NCBI GenBank assembly: GCA_028532985.1
Contig: JANCIK010000012.1
Coordinates: forward strand, 1,674,001-1,738,000
Length of the DNA stretch: 64,000 bases
Reading direction: 5' to 3'
Source: Stropharia rugosoannulata
Lineage: Eukaryota > Basidiomycota > Agaricomycetes > Agaricales > Strophariaceae
The position numbers and the translations under genes were made by a program. Positions 1 through 11,195 of this stretch are shown piece after piece (positions within the stretch are counted from its first letter, which is position 1; every line of letters begins with the position of its first letter). The notes under the pieces were generated by a model. The model had not been told where the DNA came from. It did not search any database and saw only the letters and a list, made by a program, of their open reading frames with translations.

Positions 1-16
1 AAGTAATCATTATTAT

Positions 17-156
17 TAACTAGTACTCTGCCTTCAACCACATCTATGAGTAATAAGTAAGTTGGATGCGCCCATTGCATGCCCACTGTGCAGCATCTGT
101 TGACTGTTGGCAACGACAATGTCAATTCTGTTCCAAATTTAGCAAACGCTGGGGTC
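17..156 (+). repeat. Left arm of an inverted repeat bounding the KDZ block
   Basis: This stretch matches the reverse complement of 9306-9409. The outer 24 bases (17-40) match perfectly. A second block of about 73 bases (84-156) matches with scattered substitutions. The left arm carries about 36 extra bases between the two blocks. The pair encloses three minus-strand genes including a KDZ transposase, so the arms may be terminal or subterminal repeats of one element. I see no clear target-site duplication. Confidence 0.65.
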
Positions 157-463
157 GAAGCACGACATACCACTGCTCCTCCACAAACTCCGTGTTTCAG
201 GTCAACAGTCTGTTACAACTGTCGCTTAATGTAGTTTGTAGATTAGTGCCCGGCAAAACTTGTGGGGCCTCGCACCAAATGTAGATTAGGTTAATTTTAA
301 ATTGATGCAGGCACTTATTGTACTCTTAATTTAGTTGAGAACTGTAAGAGAAATTGAGGCATTGGATTGAGCAGAATAGATAGCTACAGAAGTAAAGATC
401 ATATGCTCGAAGGTGGCTCGAAGTTAGTTAGAGAATCCCCGATGGGACCTGCTTGGAACCTGC

Positions 464-1953
464 TCATTCGGCCTCGACTTCGACTGCCTGCTGATCCCCA
501 AGAATTGACTCAGGCAATGCTTCATTGCTGTCTTCGCACTTGACTTCGTCACTACTGTCTCCAATGACAGAGTCACTTCTTATCTGTTTGGCAGGTGGAA
601 TGCTGTTGTCACTACTCTTTCGTTTTGTGCTGGCATCCTTGCGTGTCTTCCATGGTTTCACAATGATAGCCCCGGATGCAACATCAGCCTGGTATTTTGC
701 CTTGCACTCACGCAATTCTGATCCCATCAGCTTCCTAAACTTGCAGCTACCACTTTGTATAGCTTCGTGCAGCGTGATCAAAGGCTGTAAAGCATTCCCC
801 AACTCACTGGGGTTGCAGAATTTTTCGTGTGTCCACCCAGCCAACTCAACACCATAGTGCTGAACAATACCTTTCTCATAGTCAGTATATTTCATAACAG
901 CCTTGTCATTACCTGTGATCGATACTATGACATTGTTAAGGATGAAACATTCTCAGAATCTGATTTGCTGACTTACCAAGGTCAGCTCCAATAGCAGCAG
1001 CAATCTCGCGTTTCAAGTAGACGGCTTTTTGCTGAGATGTGCATTGAAGATCTTGATCAATATAGTAAGTATTTCTCAATGCAGATAGTGTATTACACTT
1101 ACTCATTATATCACAACCCGCAATTGCAAAGGCCTCAACCTTAGCAGCAACTGTGCTTGTGCACCATTTTTTCCCGACTGCAATGGGCATGTAATCTGCT
1201 AATTCTTTTGATGTGAAGTACCACTCGGGAGTGGAATGGTAGGAAGTGCTACTATGAACGATACAAAAGAAACCCTCCACTCCAACTCGAGTCTTTAAGG
1301 AGTCAATCTGAGAGCATGTGAGAAAAGATTAAATTGGGCCAATTAAGTGTATTGGTAACATACCAATGCTCTCATATTACGACAGATGTTTGAGACATCG
1401 GCAATACATCCCCGAGCAGTAGTTCGAGGCAAGTGGAGGCTACTGCTCTTTGTGGCCTCAAATTCAGCGACATATTCAGCGTGCTCTTCCTCTGTCAAGC
1501 TGTTGTACTCATCAATGTAGTCCCGCTGGATTGCAATAGCATTTTCTTTCTCCCCTTCTGGAAACATTGTCCACATTAGCACCGTCTCACTTCGGCATAA
1601 GCAAAGGGCTCACCTGCACGTAATTGCGCAGATTTGACGCTCTTAAAAGCATTGAATGAGTTGGTGACAGACTGCTTGTAGATGAAAGTCTTCCTGCCGG
1701 AAAAGAAGCGGTCGAGGAAGTAACGTGGTTTCTTATCAAACCGTGCCGCCAGTTCACTAGCATTTCCCAGAGTGAATGACATCCACTCTTCTACAGCAGC
1801 TTCGAGCTCCTTGTGTTCTTTCTGTTTCTGAATGGCGGTCTCCGACGCCTGTCGATTGGGCCTGGAATGGTGTGAGGAAGAAGAGTGCGAGGACTGTTGT
1901 CCATCCTTATGTCTGATGCGCTCGCTAGAAACCTTGAGTGTTGGCAGCGTCAT
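464..1953 (-). CDS. Unrecognised multi-exon gene in the KDZ block
   Basis: At least five coding exons are supported by long open stretches at about 1953-1617, 1580-1365, 1310-1080, 1040-975 and 895-464. The start is taken at 1953. The N-terminus is Ser/His-rich and low in complexity, then an ordered region contains RFDKKPRYFLDRFFSGR. The middle has an acidic helix (SLTEEEHAEYVAEFEA) and the C-terminus is Lys/Ser/Glu-rich, ending near 464 in an acidic tail. I do not recognise a catalytic domain. The gene lies on the same strand as the KDZ transposase and inside the same inverted repeat pair, so it is probably element-borne. Exact splice sites are uncertain. Confidence 0.6.
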
Positions 1954-2303
1954 TTGACAGTATGAGAAGCTTAGAATTGGGTAGATCTACATACAGTATA
2001 CACCATTGCATATTTATGGGTAACTAGACTCCAACTTTTGATGGTAAGCTATAGAACCGTTTAAACCGGGCTTATAGATCCACAACCGAATGTAGCACAC
2101 ACATGGTAAGTTAACTGTTCACTCAATGTTCACTTGCTCATTGTATATTCAATTACCATTCTAGTGGACAAGGAACAAGAGGGCGCCAGTTACTCACAAG
2201 CAATGATTTAGAATGGAGAAATATATATATTCTCGGAGATACTGTCAAGATATTGGAAAACACTGCTACACGAGATTCCATCGAAGGCACCCCACTTGAT
2301 GTT

Positions 2304-4234
2304 CTACTCAGAATCTTCTAGCATTGCTTCAATGATGGTAGAGATGTTGGATTCTTCAAATCCATAGTGGGCAAGGGTTTGATACCATCGAGCAGGTTGG
2401 ACAGTAGTGAAGACAAGCTCTATGAGAGCACAGCAGGGACTATCATATCCACATACCAAGACTGCCGCCTTTGCCCTAGATGATTTGCCTTTTGCAGCAT
2501 CGTAGTTGATGGGCTTAGAGGTCATAAGGGACATGAACTCATGCCGAATACCATCCTCAAGGGACACGGGAGAATTATCTGGTGTTTTCGAGCAAGCAAC
2601 TGCAACGTGCTGCTCCATGCAGGTGAGCTCCGGATCAAGGCTCATAGAATGATTAGCACGTACTGGTTTTCCTATGAGCACCGGCATTCTGCCTTTGAAG
2701 GCAGAATTGTCGGGGTTACAGGTGGCTACCAAGGGTTTCGGCTCTCTTTGTGCTGAGTGCACTGAATTGAATGGAGAAGACTTGTTATGTGACAGAGTTG
2801 AGAAAGGAGACAAGAGAGAATTGGAACAGGTTGCCACAGCTGGCTCGTGAGGTGTGAGCGGCAAGGACTGCCGGAGAATGGCATTTTCGTTGGAGAGAGT
2901 GGTGATTGTGTCCTTCAAGCCTGCAATTTCAACTTGAAGTTTGTGCACCTGTCCCTGGAGCAGATTTTCCCTGTCTTTGTAGTATTCAAACTCAACGGCC
3001 CATCAATGAGCTTGAGTATTGGGTATCTCATTAAGAGCTCCGAGTCCATCACCATTGTCTGACACGTTGTCATCCGAGGCGTACATATCATCGGAACTCG
3101 CACCAGGAGTGACATGCTGGTAGCAAGGCAGGGGGGAGGCAACTGCTGCTTGCGAAGCGACGGCAATGGAGGAAGGGAATGGGCGACCGTGGAACACATA
3201 TACGGACAAGCCAGATGTGTGCGGGCTAGGAATGGGGTTCGAAGATTCCTGTGAGAGTGGTACAATTTCGCCGGATGACATGGACTCGAGATTCCAGCCC
3301 AAATGTCTGCGCCCAACGTGTTCCCATCGTTCTTTTGTGTGGATACCAACATGTTTGATGAAGGACTGCACCATGTTGGCGATTGGCTGGTGAGTGCTAG
3401 GGATCTGGGAGATGACTACAGGGGGGATATATACAAGGGATTTCATGTACTCCAGGGAGGAAGGAGTGTTAGGTGCTGCTGGTCCATCGACATGAATGAT
3501 GAGTGTTGCTCCCCCAAATGCACGGTCCCAAAGAGCGGCCTAAAACATTTAACTGAGTATTGAAGCCACGACATGACAAGTAAGATACTCACTGCATCGA
3601 AGACAAGCTCTTGAATTGATTGTCTCAATAAACGACGGCTCTCCTGTGTAGAGCGTCCCTTGAGTGTGTACATGGAAGCAAGAACTTCAGGAAACTTGTT
3701 ATGTTCAATGGAATGCTTCCCATCAGACGAGCATCCGGAGGCAAACCAGGCCACATCGGCCGTGAGAAACCTCTTCTTGTGAGCAGTGAACTGTCCAGGA
3801 TAGTTTGGCAGGGCACCCAGCATTCGGCGAAGGTCATACACACCCTGAGGATCGAAGCACAAGTCTGTAAAGCTGGTGGGAGGTGGTCGATGATTGGCTG
3901 TAGCAGTAGGGAGAGTGACAGTGACGCCTGGGGAGACCCAGTCCCAGGCAGCAGGAGTTTTTTGTCCAACCATGATGCTAAAGGACAACGAAGTAAGGGC
4001 AAGTAGAAGGTGAATATCCATGGGGCATATACTGTGATATAAATACTGAACATAAGCGACATTTGTAAGGTACTCAGTTAGCATTGACATCTTGATCACA
4101 TCTTGACAATCTGAACAGCCTGATTGTGATCTGGTCAAGAGTGATGTCATAACACACACCTCCGGTTTAACTTGGGTGCTGCTTGATGTCTCTGCTTGGG
4201 CTAGGCATCTTGAGAGAAGCTGAATGGCTTGCAA
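2304..4234 (-). CDS. Unrecognised gene with coiled coil, in the KDZ block
   Basis: Three long open segments on one strand (about 4234-3590, 3535-3010 and 2990-2304) read as one spliced gene. The first carries a Gln/Ser-rich head and a conserved-looking block around 3950-3600 (DLRRMLGALPNYPGQ, then AHKKRFLTADVAWFASG). The second is Pro/Ser-rich with an acidic patch (SSDDMYASDDNVSDNGDG). The last opens with a coiled coil (VHKLQVEIAGLKDTITTLSN) and ends with an acidic stop-proximal segment. Family unknown. It sits between the first gene and the KDZ transposase on the same strand, which suggests element cargo. It could be two genes, because the join near 3000 is not certain. Confidence 0.5.
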
Positions 4235-4734
4235 GACATTGTCATTGTTGATGTGGTATTTATTATCGGCTTGCTTGAGAACTTATCCTACAAAGAAACT
4301 CTAACTGAAATGTATTTGCAGACTGATAAACCTCAGAGGCGAATGTGATCAGCCTGCATCTGTTATATGAAGATCATTTGTGCTAATATGAGTTGAGATA
4401 CAGAGATTGTAGCTCAACTTTCAAGCAGCTGTAGAAATTTAGAACAGTGCACTCATTCAATGTGAAAGCAGTTTCTGTCATTGGTCAGTCAGGTATAACT
4501 ATGAGTACTAGATAGTTGGTTGTTGGATGTATTACAACTACTGTTGAGTATTAAACAACGAAAACATGAATGAGGCAAGTACGAGGAGCTTGATTACAAT
4601 GCACTTCTCTCAGTAAAATAAATGTCAAATTTTATTGCTCATGAGTCACGACTCCACATTCAAGTACAGATAACTAGGCGGTTGTCAAAGATGTTATAGA
4701 TTTATTTCTAGATATAAGACACTGCTGCTACATA

Positions 4735-7193
4735 TCACTCGGACAACAGTGTATCTACCAGTTGGGACATTGCCTCAGAGTCCGGCTCTACATCAAATTC
4801 CATTGCCCATACTGCATTGCTGTTGTCATTGTCGTTCACGTCATTTGCAGCTGTTCGAAGATAAGGAAGCCAGGGTGGAGAAGGCACATTTGAATCAGCT
4901 TCACCGACCGTCTCTGAGTCCCGACCCGCACACGTACCAAAGTCAAGATTACCTGTGAACCCTTCTAGCTGACTTGTGTGGTAGAGGTGTTTTGCCAGCT
5001 GTTTGTGAATAATACATTGGCGTCCGTATTCCCTGGAAAGCTCGGCAGCAAGGTAAGGGTTGGACTGCGATGTAGCTTGAATGGTGTGATAGAAGTCGAT
5101 ATGTTCATGTAACATAAATGTTACCAAACACTTTATCTCGATGTTTAATCGGTCTATCTCTTCATGGGCGCGCTTAAGGCCAAAATACAGATTCATGGCC
5201 TCTCGACAGGGGCTGTCTGCCCAAGGTTGCGATGTGATATCACTTCTCGAGTCACAAAGCAAGTCAAAGTCTGCCACAGCAGTTGCTTGTACAACTGCTG
5301 CCCAGGTCAGTGTGGGTTTGGGTGGATTGAGAGCAATAGCTGCGTTGTTGTACTTCTGTAGTGCTGTTGCAATTGCTGTCGATCTGGTCTTGAGAGATCG
5401 ACCGATTTTGTCTCGAAGGCGATAACCTATATATCACATTAGCAAAACAACAAACTTAACTACCATTTAGTCATGTATCCGAACACTTACCAACTCCACT
5501 CATACCCAGCTTTGTCATTTCGAACAGATGCTGTACAACTAGTTGTTCAAGTTCATCCAGAGTGCGTCGATAGGTTCGCTGGGTGAGGATCACCTGTGCA
5601 TCCTTATACTCTTGCATTGACAGGATCCACCTAGATTCGAAGCTGTGTGCCTGTTCAAACTCGCATACCAGTGTGTTGCATGCTTCCCATTGAGTGAACA
5701 TTGTTACATATCGTGTGCACACCTGCCGGATCTTGGCAGAAGTGTACCTGTTCTGGATAATGTTGTAATCGAGGTTGTTATAGTCTACCTTGGCCTGATT
5801 TGCTTCAGCACTGAAAACAGTGGCATGTATGAGAATTATATTAGCGGGATGTGAATGTACTTACTGGGCTTTATCAAGCTTTTTGAGAAGGTCCAAGTAG
5901 TTGGCTGCAACTTGTACCTCCTCGGGCTCTGTCCAAAGTGATTTTAAATAAGCCTTCTCTTCTTGAAGGTAGCGCTCGTAGTCGGTGTTTGTCGTTTTGA
6001 GCTGTAGTGTGAGTCTGGCAAGCAAGTGACCGTCGATCCATATCTTTTCAAGTGCCTGCCGGTAATTTTGATAGATAAAGTTCGCTAGAATGTATTTTTA
6101 GAGCGTTGATATTCATTGCTATTGAAAATGACAGTGATACCTACCAGACAATGCATGCTTATCAATGTCATTAAAAGACCAATGTTCTTCTATTTCTTGA
6201 TGACGGTGAAATGTTGTTGCAAGGCGAGTAACGGAAGCTAATTCATTTGATTTGTTGAAAGTACGCTCACATGTCTCCAGATCTTCTAAACCTGCTCCCT
6301 CCATGTACAACGGGTGCCAGTGAACTTGGCATAACCGGTTATGTGTGTGTCCGTGGAATGCTGGTACTACTCCTCCTAGATTGAGCTCTTTAACTCTGTC
6401 CCGCAGAGTGCTACTATATAGAGTCTTCATAAATGCGCACATAATATCGTACCCAAGTCCTATATCGGATCCATATCAATTTAGAAGAGTGTCAGTGAGC
6501 GCTATAGGGTACTTCATCCTAGATTATTCTTAGTAAGCTGTCAGAGATTGCATTCTGGGAAAAGACTTACAATTCTCTGCTTCGGATCATGTCACAAGCA
6601 AGGAGGACGTGTCCATGTCGACATACTGAAATGAAGACACCAGAGATAGCGAATAGTGCAAACATTCTCTTACATGCTTCCGGGCTCGCACTTTTCCATC
6701 GTTCAACACATACATTAGGATCTGGCACTGCTTCTTCATTTTCAAGTGTGTTCAAATGCAAGAACTTGTCTGTATCTTCAGGCATAACATCTGGCACGGA
6801 GTTTTCATTATGGGAACAGGAAAGGTCGGAGTTCTGTGAGGCGTGGGGTTCTGGTGCGCTTGGAGTGGTATGGTCATTGCTGGCTGGCGTCGCTAAAGGT
6901 GTCGACTAATAACACTTCAGGATATGTCCCAATGTAGACATGACACTTACCACATGTTTATTACTCCCCCGAGTCTGTTGAGCCCGATTAACTTCATCTT
7001 TGAACTTGTCAACCTCTGTAGGTGATATCCACCTAAATGATGAAATATTGCGATTATCAGCGCGTGGGGTACCGGCCTGGAAGGTCGAGTCCACAAGCTT
7101 GAGGGAGTTGTTACCGTCCATTGCTGCAAGCATTGAAAATTTGAGTTTTGGTTCATTCTCCATCCGATATAGGCACGGCAGACAGACATTCAT
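4735..7193 (-). CDS. KDZ (Kyakuja-Dileera-Zisupton) family transposase
   Basis: The exons cover about 7193-6950, 6797-6567, 6442-6119, 6080-5880, 5722-5490 and 5420-4735. The family signature is read across them in the expected order: CLPCLYRMENEP then LAAMDGNNSLK (7190-7060), CVERW then MFALFAISGVFISVCRHGH (6710-6620), a YDI/CAF block, HGHTHNRLCQVHWHPLY (6360-6310), SNELASVTRLATTFHRHQ (6260-6190), and a C-terminal helical segment with AMNLYFGLKRAHEEIDRLN. KDZ proteins are DNA transposases of fungi and other eukaryotes. The conserved His/Cys-rich and acidic positions visible here fit a catalytic core, but I did not assign the catalytic triad. The 5' part upstream of 7193 is unclear. I see no stop inside the conserved blocks, so the core may be intact. 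Confidence 0.85.
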
Positions 7194-7199
7194 CTACTC

Positions 7200-9003
7200 T
7201 CCTCCCCCTCAACATCCTCTTCGACTCGAGGTTCTCGGTATGTACTCGGCCCATGGCCTTCTGTGCAGGTGTTACATGTTTGCCATCTCCCAGTGACTGT
7301 CCGCAAGATCCTTCACATCCTTATAGACCTGTCAAATGCGAGATAGCCTCTGAATGTCATGCACAACAAGGTGTGGTGATTTATGAGCAAGGAGGGCTTA
7401 TTTTTTAAGTGGTATGTTTATCTGTTTAGATACACCTAGTGATGTTATGGTTTGGCCTGGAGGCCAGAAGCCAGGCCATTGGCTGTCAGAGGCGACGTAG
7501 ACGGTGTCTCCGGCGGCTGGTAGTGGGACCTGCGCGGCGTCGTGTGGTTCGGCCATGTCGACGTCCGAGTCGGCACATCGTTCCTTGGGCAGCACACTGT
7601 ACTGCACAACAATAACATGCTCAAGTTGTGCTCAAGCTCAAGGTTTGTTCCTTACTGAGGCTTATTTGCAGCCATTGTCCAATAGGCCTGATCTACGACA
7701 TGCACATAATCAGCCAGTCCCCGAGAGGTGATCATTGCAGCTATGTAGTTCAATGGCAACACTCATAAGTCACTGGTATGTGTCATGTTTTGCATCAAGT
7801 TGTCGTGCTGCTCAATAAGCTGTTTTGTCTCCGATTATAGATGCAGGCGATGACTAAAGGGCCCTCGACATTAGATGGAATGGTCACCGGTCTCTTTGTA
7901 AATGAGCTTAACATTCAGTTCATCAATGATGCTGCTTGGGCGTCTGGTTGTTGCTTACTGCAAGTTTCAAGAATGTCTTGGTATATAAATTTTGCTTAAT
8001 CTACGATTGTTAGCACATGTAGTAATTACATCTTTGCAATATATGATGTACTTCGGAGTTTGTCTGAATTCAGTGTTATAAATGTGTAACATGTAACCGT
8101 GTAGTGTATGAATTCCGACAGTGTCATTCTGGATAGCCCTGTATAGTAACACAAGCAAAGCTGTATAGTAATATATAGCACCAGTATTGTGCTATATAGT
8201 GGTGTTGGCCTGCTGTGTAGAGGGGGGGATTTGCTACAATGCTACATGGCTATACAGTGCTGTGTAGGCGGCTGTAGCAAAATCCGGGTTTTCTGATGTT
8301 CAAAAAGACAATGTCACTGCTCCTTCAATAGTAAAGTAAGATAATAGTGAGATTAAGACACACTTATTTATTCTTGCACCATTCAGCATGAGGTCAAGTA
8401 GTTCTTCATCACCTTGGTGGCTATGATGGGTACCTTCTTCTCCTGGGGGGGGACCAATGGGACCATCTTCATTGACATCGAACCACCTATTATCAAGGTC
8501 TGCATCTCCTGAAGCACCACTTCCTCCACTTGTCATGAACGTTTTGCGCTGCTCCTAGCTTAGTGCTGTACATAACCAGCAGACTCAGTAAGAACATGGA
8601 TGCAAGAAATATATGTGGATTAACATACTGGTGTAAAGATGACGCCTTTTAATCCTTTCCTCTTCGAGTTGTCGAGCAGACTTATTGAGAGTTTGCTTGA
8701 TGACAGACTTGTTACACCCCAAGCCATAGGTGAGTTTCACGTACTTGGACATTGCTGGTGCCAGGTATCTACAGCAGTTGAGAGTCGAGGAGAAGGTATA
8801 TCTGAAAATAGCAAGTTACTCAGTGAATCTCCATGAGATCTGAAAAATCTGAGTTGTTCTGACACACCAATTGTGGATCCAATGGAATCTTGCATTCGCC
8901 TACAAGCTCCCAAGGTGCTCCTCTCAATCACATCACACTTAGTATCTGCCGAGAAGTAGGGTAACAACCAGTCAGATGGGCACTTGCAGCAATGACTGAT
9001 CAT
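7200..9003 (-). other. Possible N-terminal exons of the KDZ transposase, disrupted
   Basis: Short coding-like pieces are present, notably 8536-8370 (acidic, Gly/Pro-rich, with a PIGPPPGEEG stretch) and 8720-8640 (basic, RQLEEERIKRRH). KDZ proteins usually have several hundred residues before the conserved core, so these may be its 5' exons. The stretch 7740-8300 has no convincing coding frame and holds a hairpin-like insertion at 8227-8285. The N-terminus may therefore be broken, or the gene model may need introns I cannot place. Confidence 0.3.
8227..8285. repeat. Short hairpin with 12-13 bp arms
   Basis: The arms GGATTTGCTACA (8227-8238) and TGTAGCAAAATCC (8273-8285) are inverted with one extra A, leaving a 34-base loop. 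Around it, 8150-8270 is rich in repeats of CTGTATAGTA and GCTATA. It could be a small MITE-like insertion or its remnant. Confidence 0.5.
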
Positions 9004-9305
9004 TTACATGTACGAGCTGCCCCGCCTCGATGTTGTGAATACGACTCTGAAATCAGGAAATGAAAGTGTTCTTTGAGCCTTCTACGAGTCAGGAGTGCGA
9101 GCCAAGTGCGAGCAGAGCATGAGTACATAGGAAAACTGGATGCAAGGCACGACGTGGAGTCAGATCTATAAATATTCTGTACTTAGGCACATATCATGCC
9201 ATACCTTACATACTCCTTACATAGCCATATGAATTCAGCACTTGAGTAGTTCCTCATTCTTCATGGGGAACATGCCAAGGCGGCCTTGCGACTTCACGGT
9301 GTTAT

Positions 9306-9409
9306 GATCCCGGCATATGCTAAATTTGGAACAGAATTGACATCATTGTTGCCAACGGTCAATGGATGCTGCACAGTGAGCACGCTGGTTGAAGGCAGAG
9401 TACTAGTTA
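9306..9409 (-). repeat. Right arm of the inverted repeat bounding the KDZ block
   Basis: The reverse complement matches 17-156. The outer edge TAACTAGTACTCTGCC is identical in both arms, and the inner block includes GTCAATTCTGTTCCAAATTT in both. Confidence 0.65.
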
Positions 9410-9529
9410 TTAATATACTATGTACAATGATGAAAGGGAAAGAGACAGCATGAAGAAGAAGAGAGCAAGGAGCCTGGAGAAATGACGGTGAGGATGGACG
9501 GTGATAGCGGGACAACAACAGTGGGGTGC

Positions 9530-9670
9530 TGGCAGAGTACAGGTACAGATGAGGCGTGGTGATGATGGCAGGACGATGGCGGCAAGGGTGATGGCACACG
9601 GTGATGGGGGATGCTAAAATGGGCACAGATGGGGCGTGGGGATGATGGCGGGACGACGATGGCACGCCCG
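9530..9670. repeat. Imperfect GATGATGG-rich tandem repeat
   Basis: The phrase GATGAGGCGTGGTGATGATGG near 9549 recurs near 9628 as GATGGGGCGTGGGGATGATGG, giving two diverged units about 80 bp apart. The neighbourhood is purine-skewed. Open frames on the minus strand here (Pro/His/Ser-rich) look like a by-product of the repeat, not a gene. Confidence 0.5.
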
Positions 9671-11195
9671 GCAGGATGTGATGCGCGGGTGCGTGAGGAG
9701 GGCCCGGCAAACAACGTTGCCGGCAAGCAGAATATCCTACAAAGTTTTCGTTATGGGCAGTTGCTTTCAGCGTTCAAGGGGATCAAGCATAATCCATGCT
9801 CATTAGTAGCCATGTGAGCATTGGACCTACGTAGCTTATAGGTGGGTGGGGGTGGGAAGATTAGGTGACATTCTTTCAGACCCCTGGCAAATCCATCACA
9901 AGCATAGAAGATCATGTGATGTACTGTTGCATTGTTTATAACCACACTTTGTGCACACAACAGCTGGCCAGATTTGTAACAGGCAGCCGGTGCTGATAGA
10001 TATTGATGCCGGCTGTGTATCTGAAAATTGCCAGTCAAGAATAAAAATTCTCACTACCCGTGCCAAACATTAAATGGATCACCAGTTTCAAATGGAATAT
10101 CAAACAGGCAGCCGGGTACTGATCCAATCTTTCAAACATGAAACTGCTGGCCTACCTGACATTTGCCGGCCAATGGATACAATTTTTGAATATAGCAACA
10201 AAAATGTTTCCAGTTGCTGGTTCGAAATCCAAAATTTGTAGGAACAGACTAGCAGTCATTTGCTTCAATCGCTGGTTGTTGTTCCCCCCAGTGGCCATTC
10301 CATTTGTTGAAAATGGCCCCATAATTCACAGTCAAATACTAGCTTCCCATTAGTCCTGTGTAGCATGGTAATATACTAGGTTTTCATTAGCTCAAAATAA
10401 CTCTGTAATCTACAGTATAATAATAGTTCACTGTACTACTATAGATCACGGTACCCAGCCACTGTCCTATGTGAAATAGTATACTTTGAACTGTATTGGC
10501 ACTATATAGGAAATTTGGAATAAAGAGGAACACTTGGGAGAGGCTAAATGGCACGGTTGCTTGGGTCATATGTTGAAACAGTCGGATTTCACTAAGTCCC
10601 ATGTCACAAATGTGTGACTCTACAAAAACGCGTCAGTTCCTCCCAGTCGGTAGGTGGGCTTGATGAGATTTCGCTCTCCACTCGTTGTTTGTCCCCCAAA
10701 CAAACACTCCTCCCCTAGCATGCAGCACATGTAGAAATCTCATCAGCCCACCTACCGAACTGGTAGCGAGTCTACAAGGGGGGTTCCAAAATAGAATAAT
10801 CCAGTTTAAAGGGCTTTTCCAATTCATTGGTTTTCATAGGTGTTCAAGGTGACAAACCTCAGAACACTAAACAGCCAAGCTACTGATGCATAGTGTAGGA
10901 AATGAGCGGGGTCTGGGTGCTATAAGAAGTAAAGAGTAAATTTTTAAAACTATAAGGCATCACAGGTCGGAGGTCCAGTCAGTTAGCAAGAGCTAGTTTT
11001 CACCTGTCCATACATACACAACAACATCAAGAAAAATAAAGGTATTCCATAAAGATCAAGATTACCCCGACTGCCTGCCTGCCCGCCCGCCCACACGCGC
11101 ACATCTACCTACAGTGCTTTTACATCAGAGCGCCCACTTCCCGAACGGGGATAAGAAGAGAAGAAATTAAGAATCAACTCCCCAGGGCCTCCTTC
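9671..11195. other. Intergenic stretch with one long hairpin; no supported gene
   Basis: I find no convincing coding exon in this 1.5 kb. It holds the hairpin at 10649-10756 and a short GC-rich run of CCTG/CCCG units near 11070-11095. The right end is the 3' flank of glycogen synthase. Confidence 0.6.
10649..10756. repeat. Hairpin with 23-24 bp arms, MITE-like
   Basis: The left arm 10649-10672 (GGTAGGTGGGCTTGATGAGATTTC) and the right arm 10734-10756 are inverted copies that differ by one extra T. The spacer is about 60 bases. Weaker complementarity continues outward (CAGTTC and GACTC/GAGTC on the two sides), as expected of a decayed miniature inverted-repeat element. Confidence 0.65.

Noticed and set aside
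9294..9726. Minus-strand Pro/His/Ser-rich frames (up to 138 codons)
   Set aside because: They arise from the imperfect GATGATGG-type repeat and the inverted repeat arm; the composition follows the repeat and no start, intron or family supports a gene.
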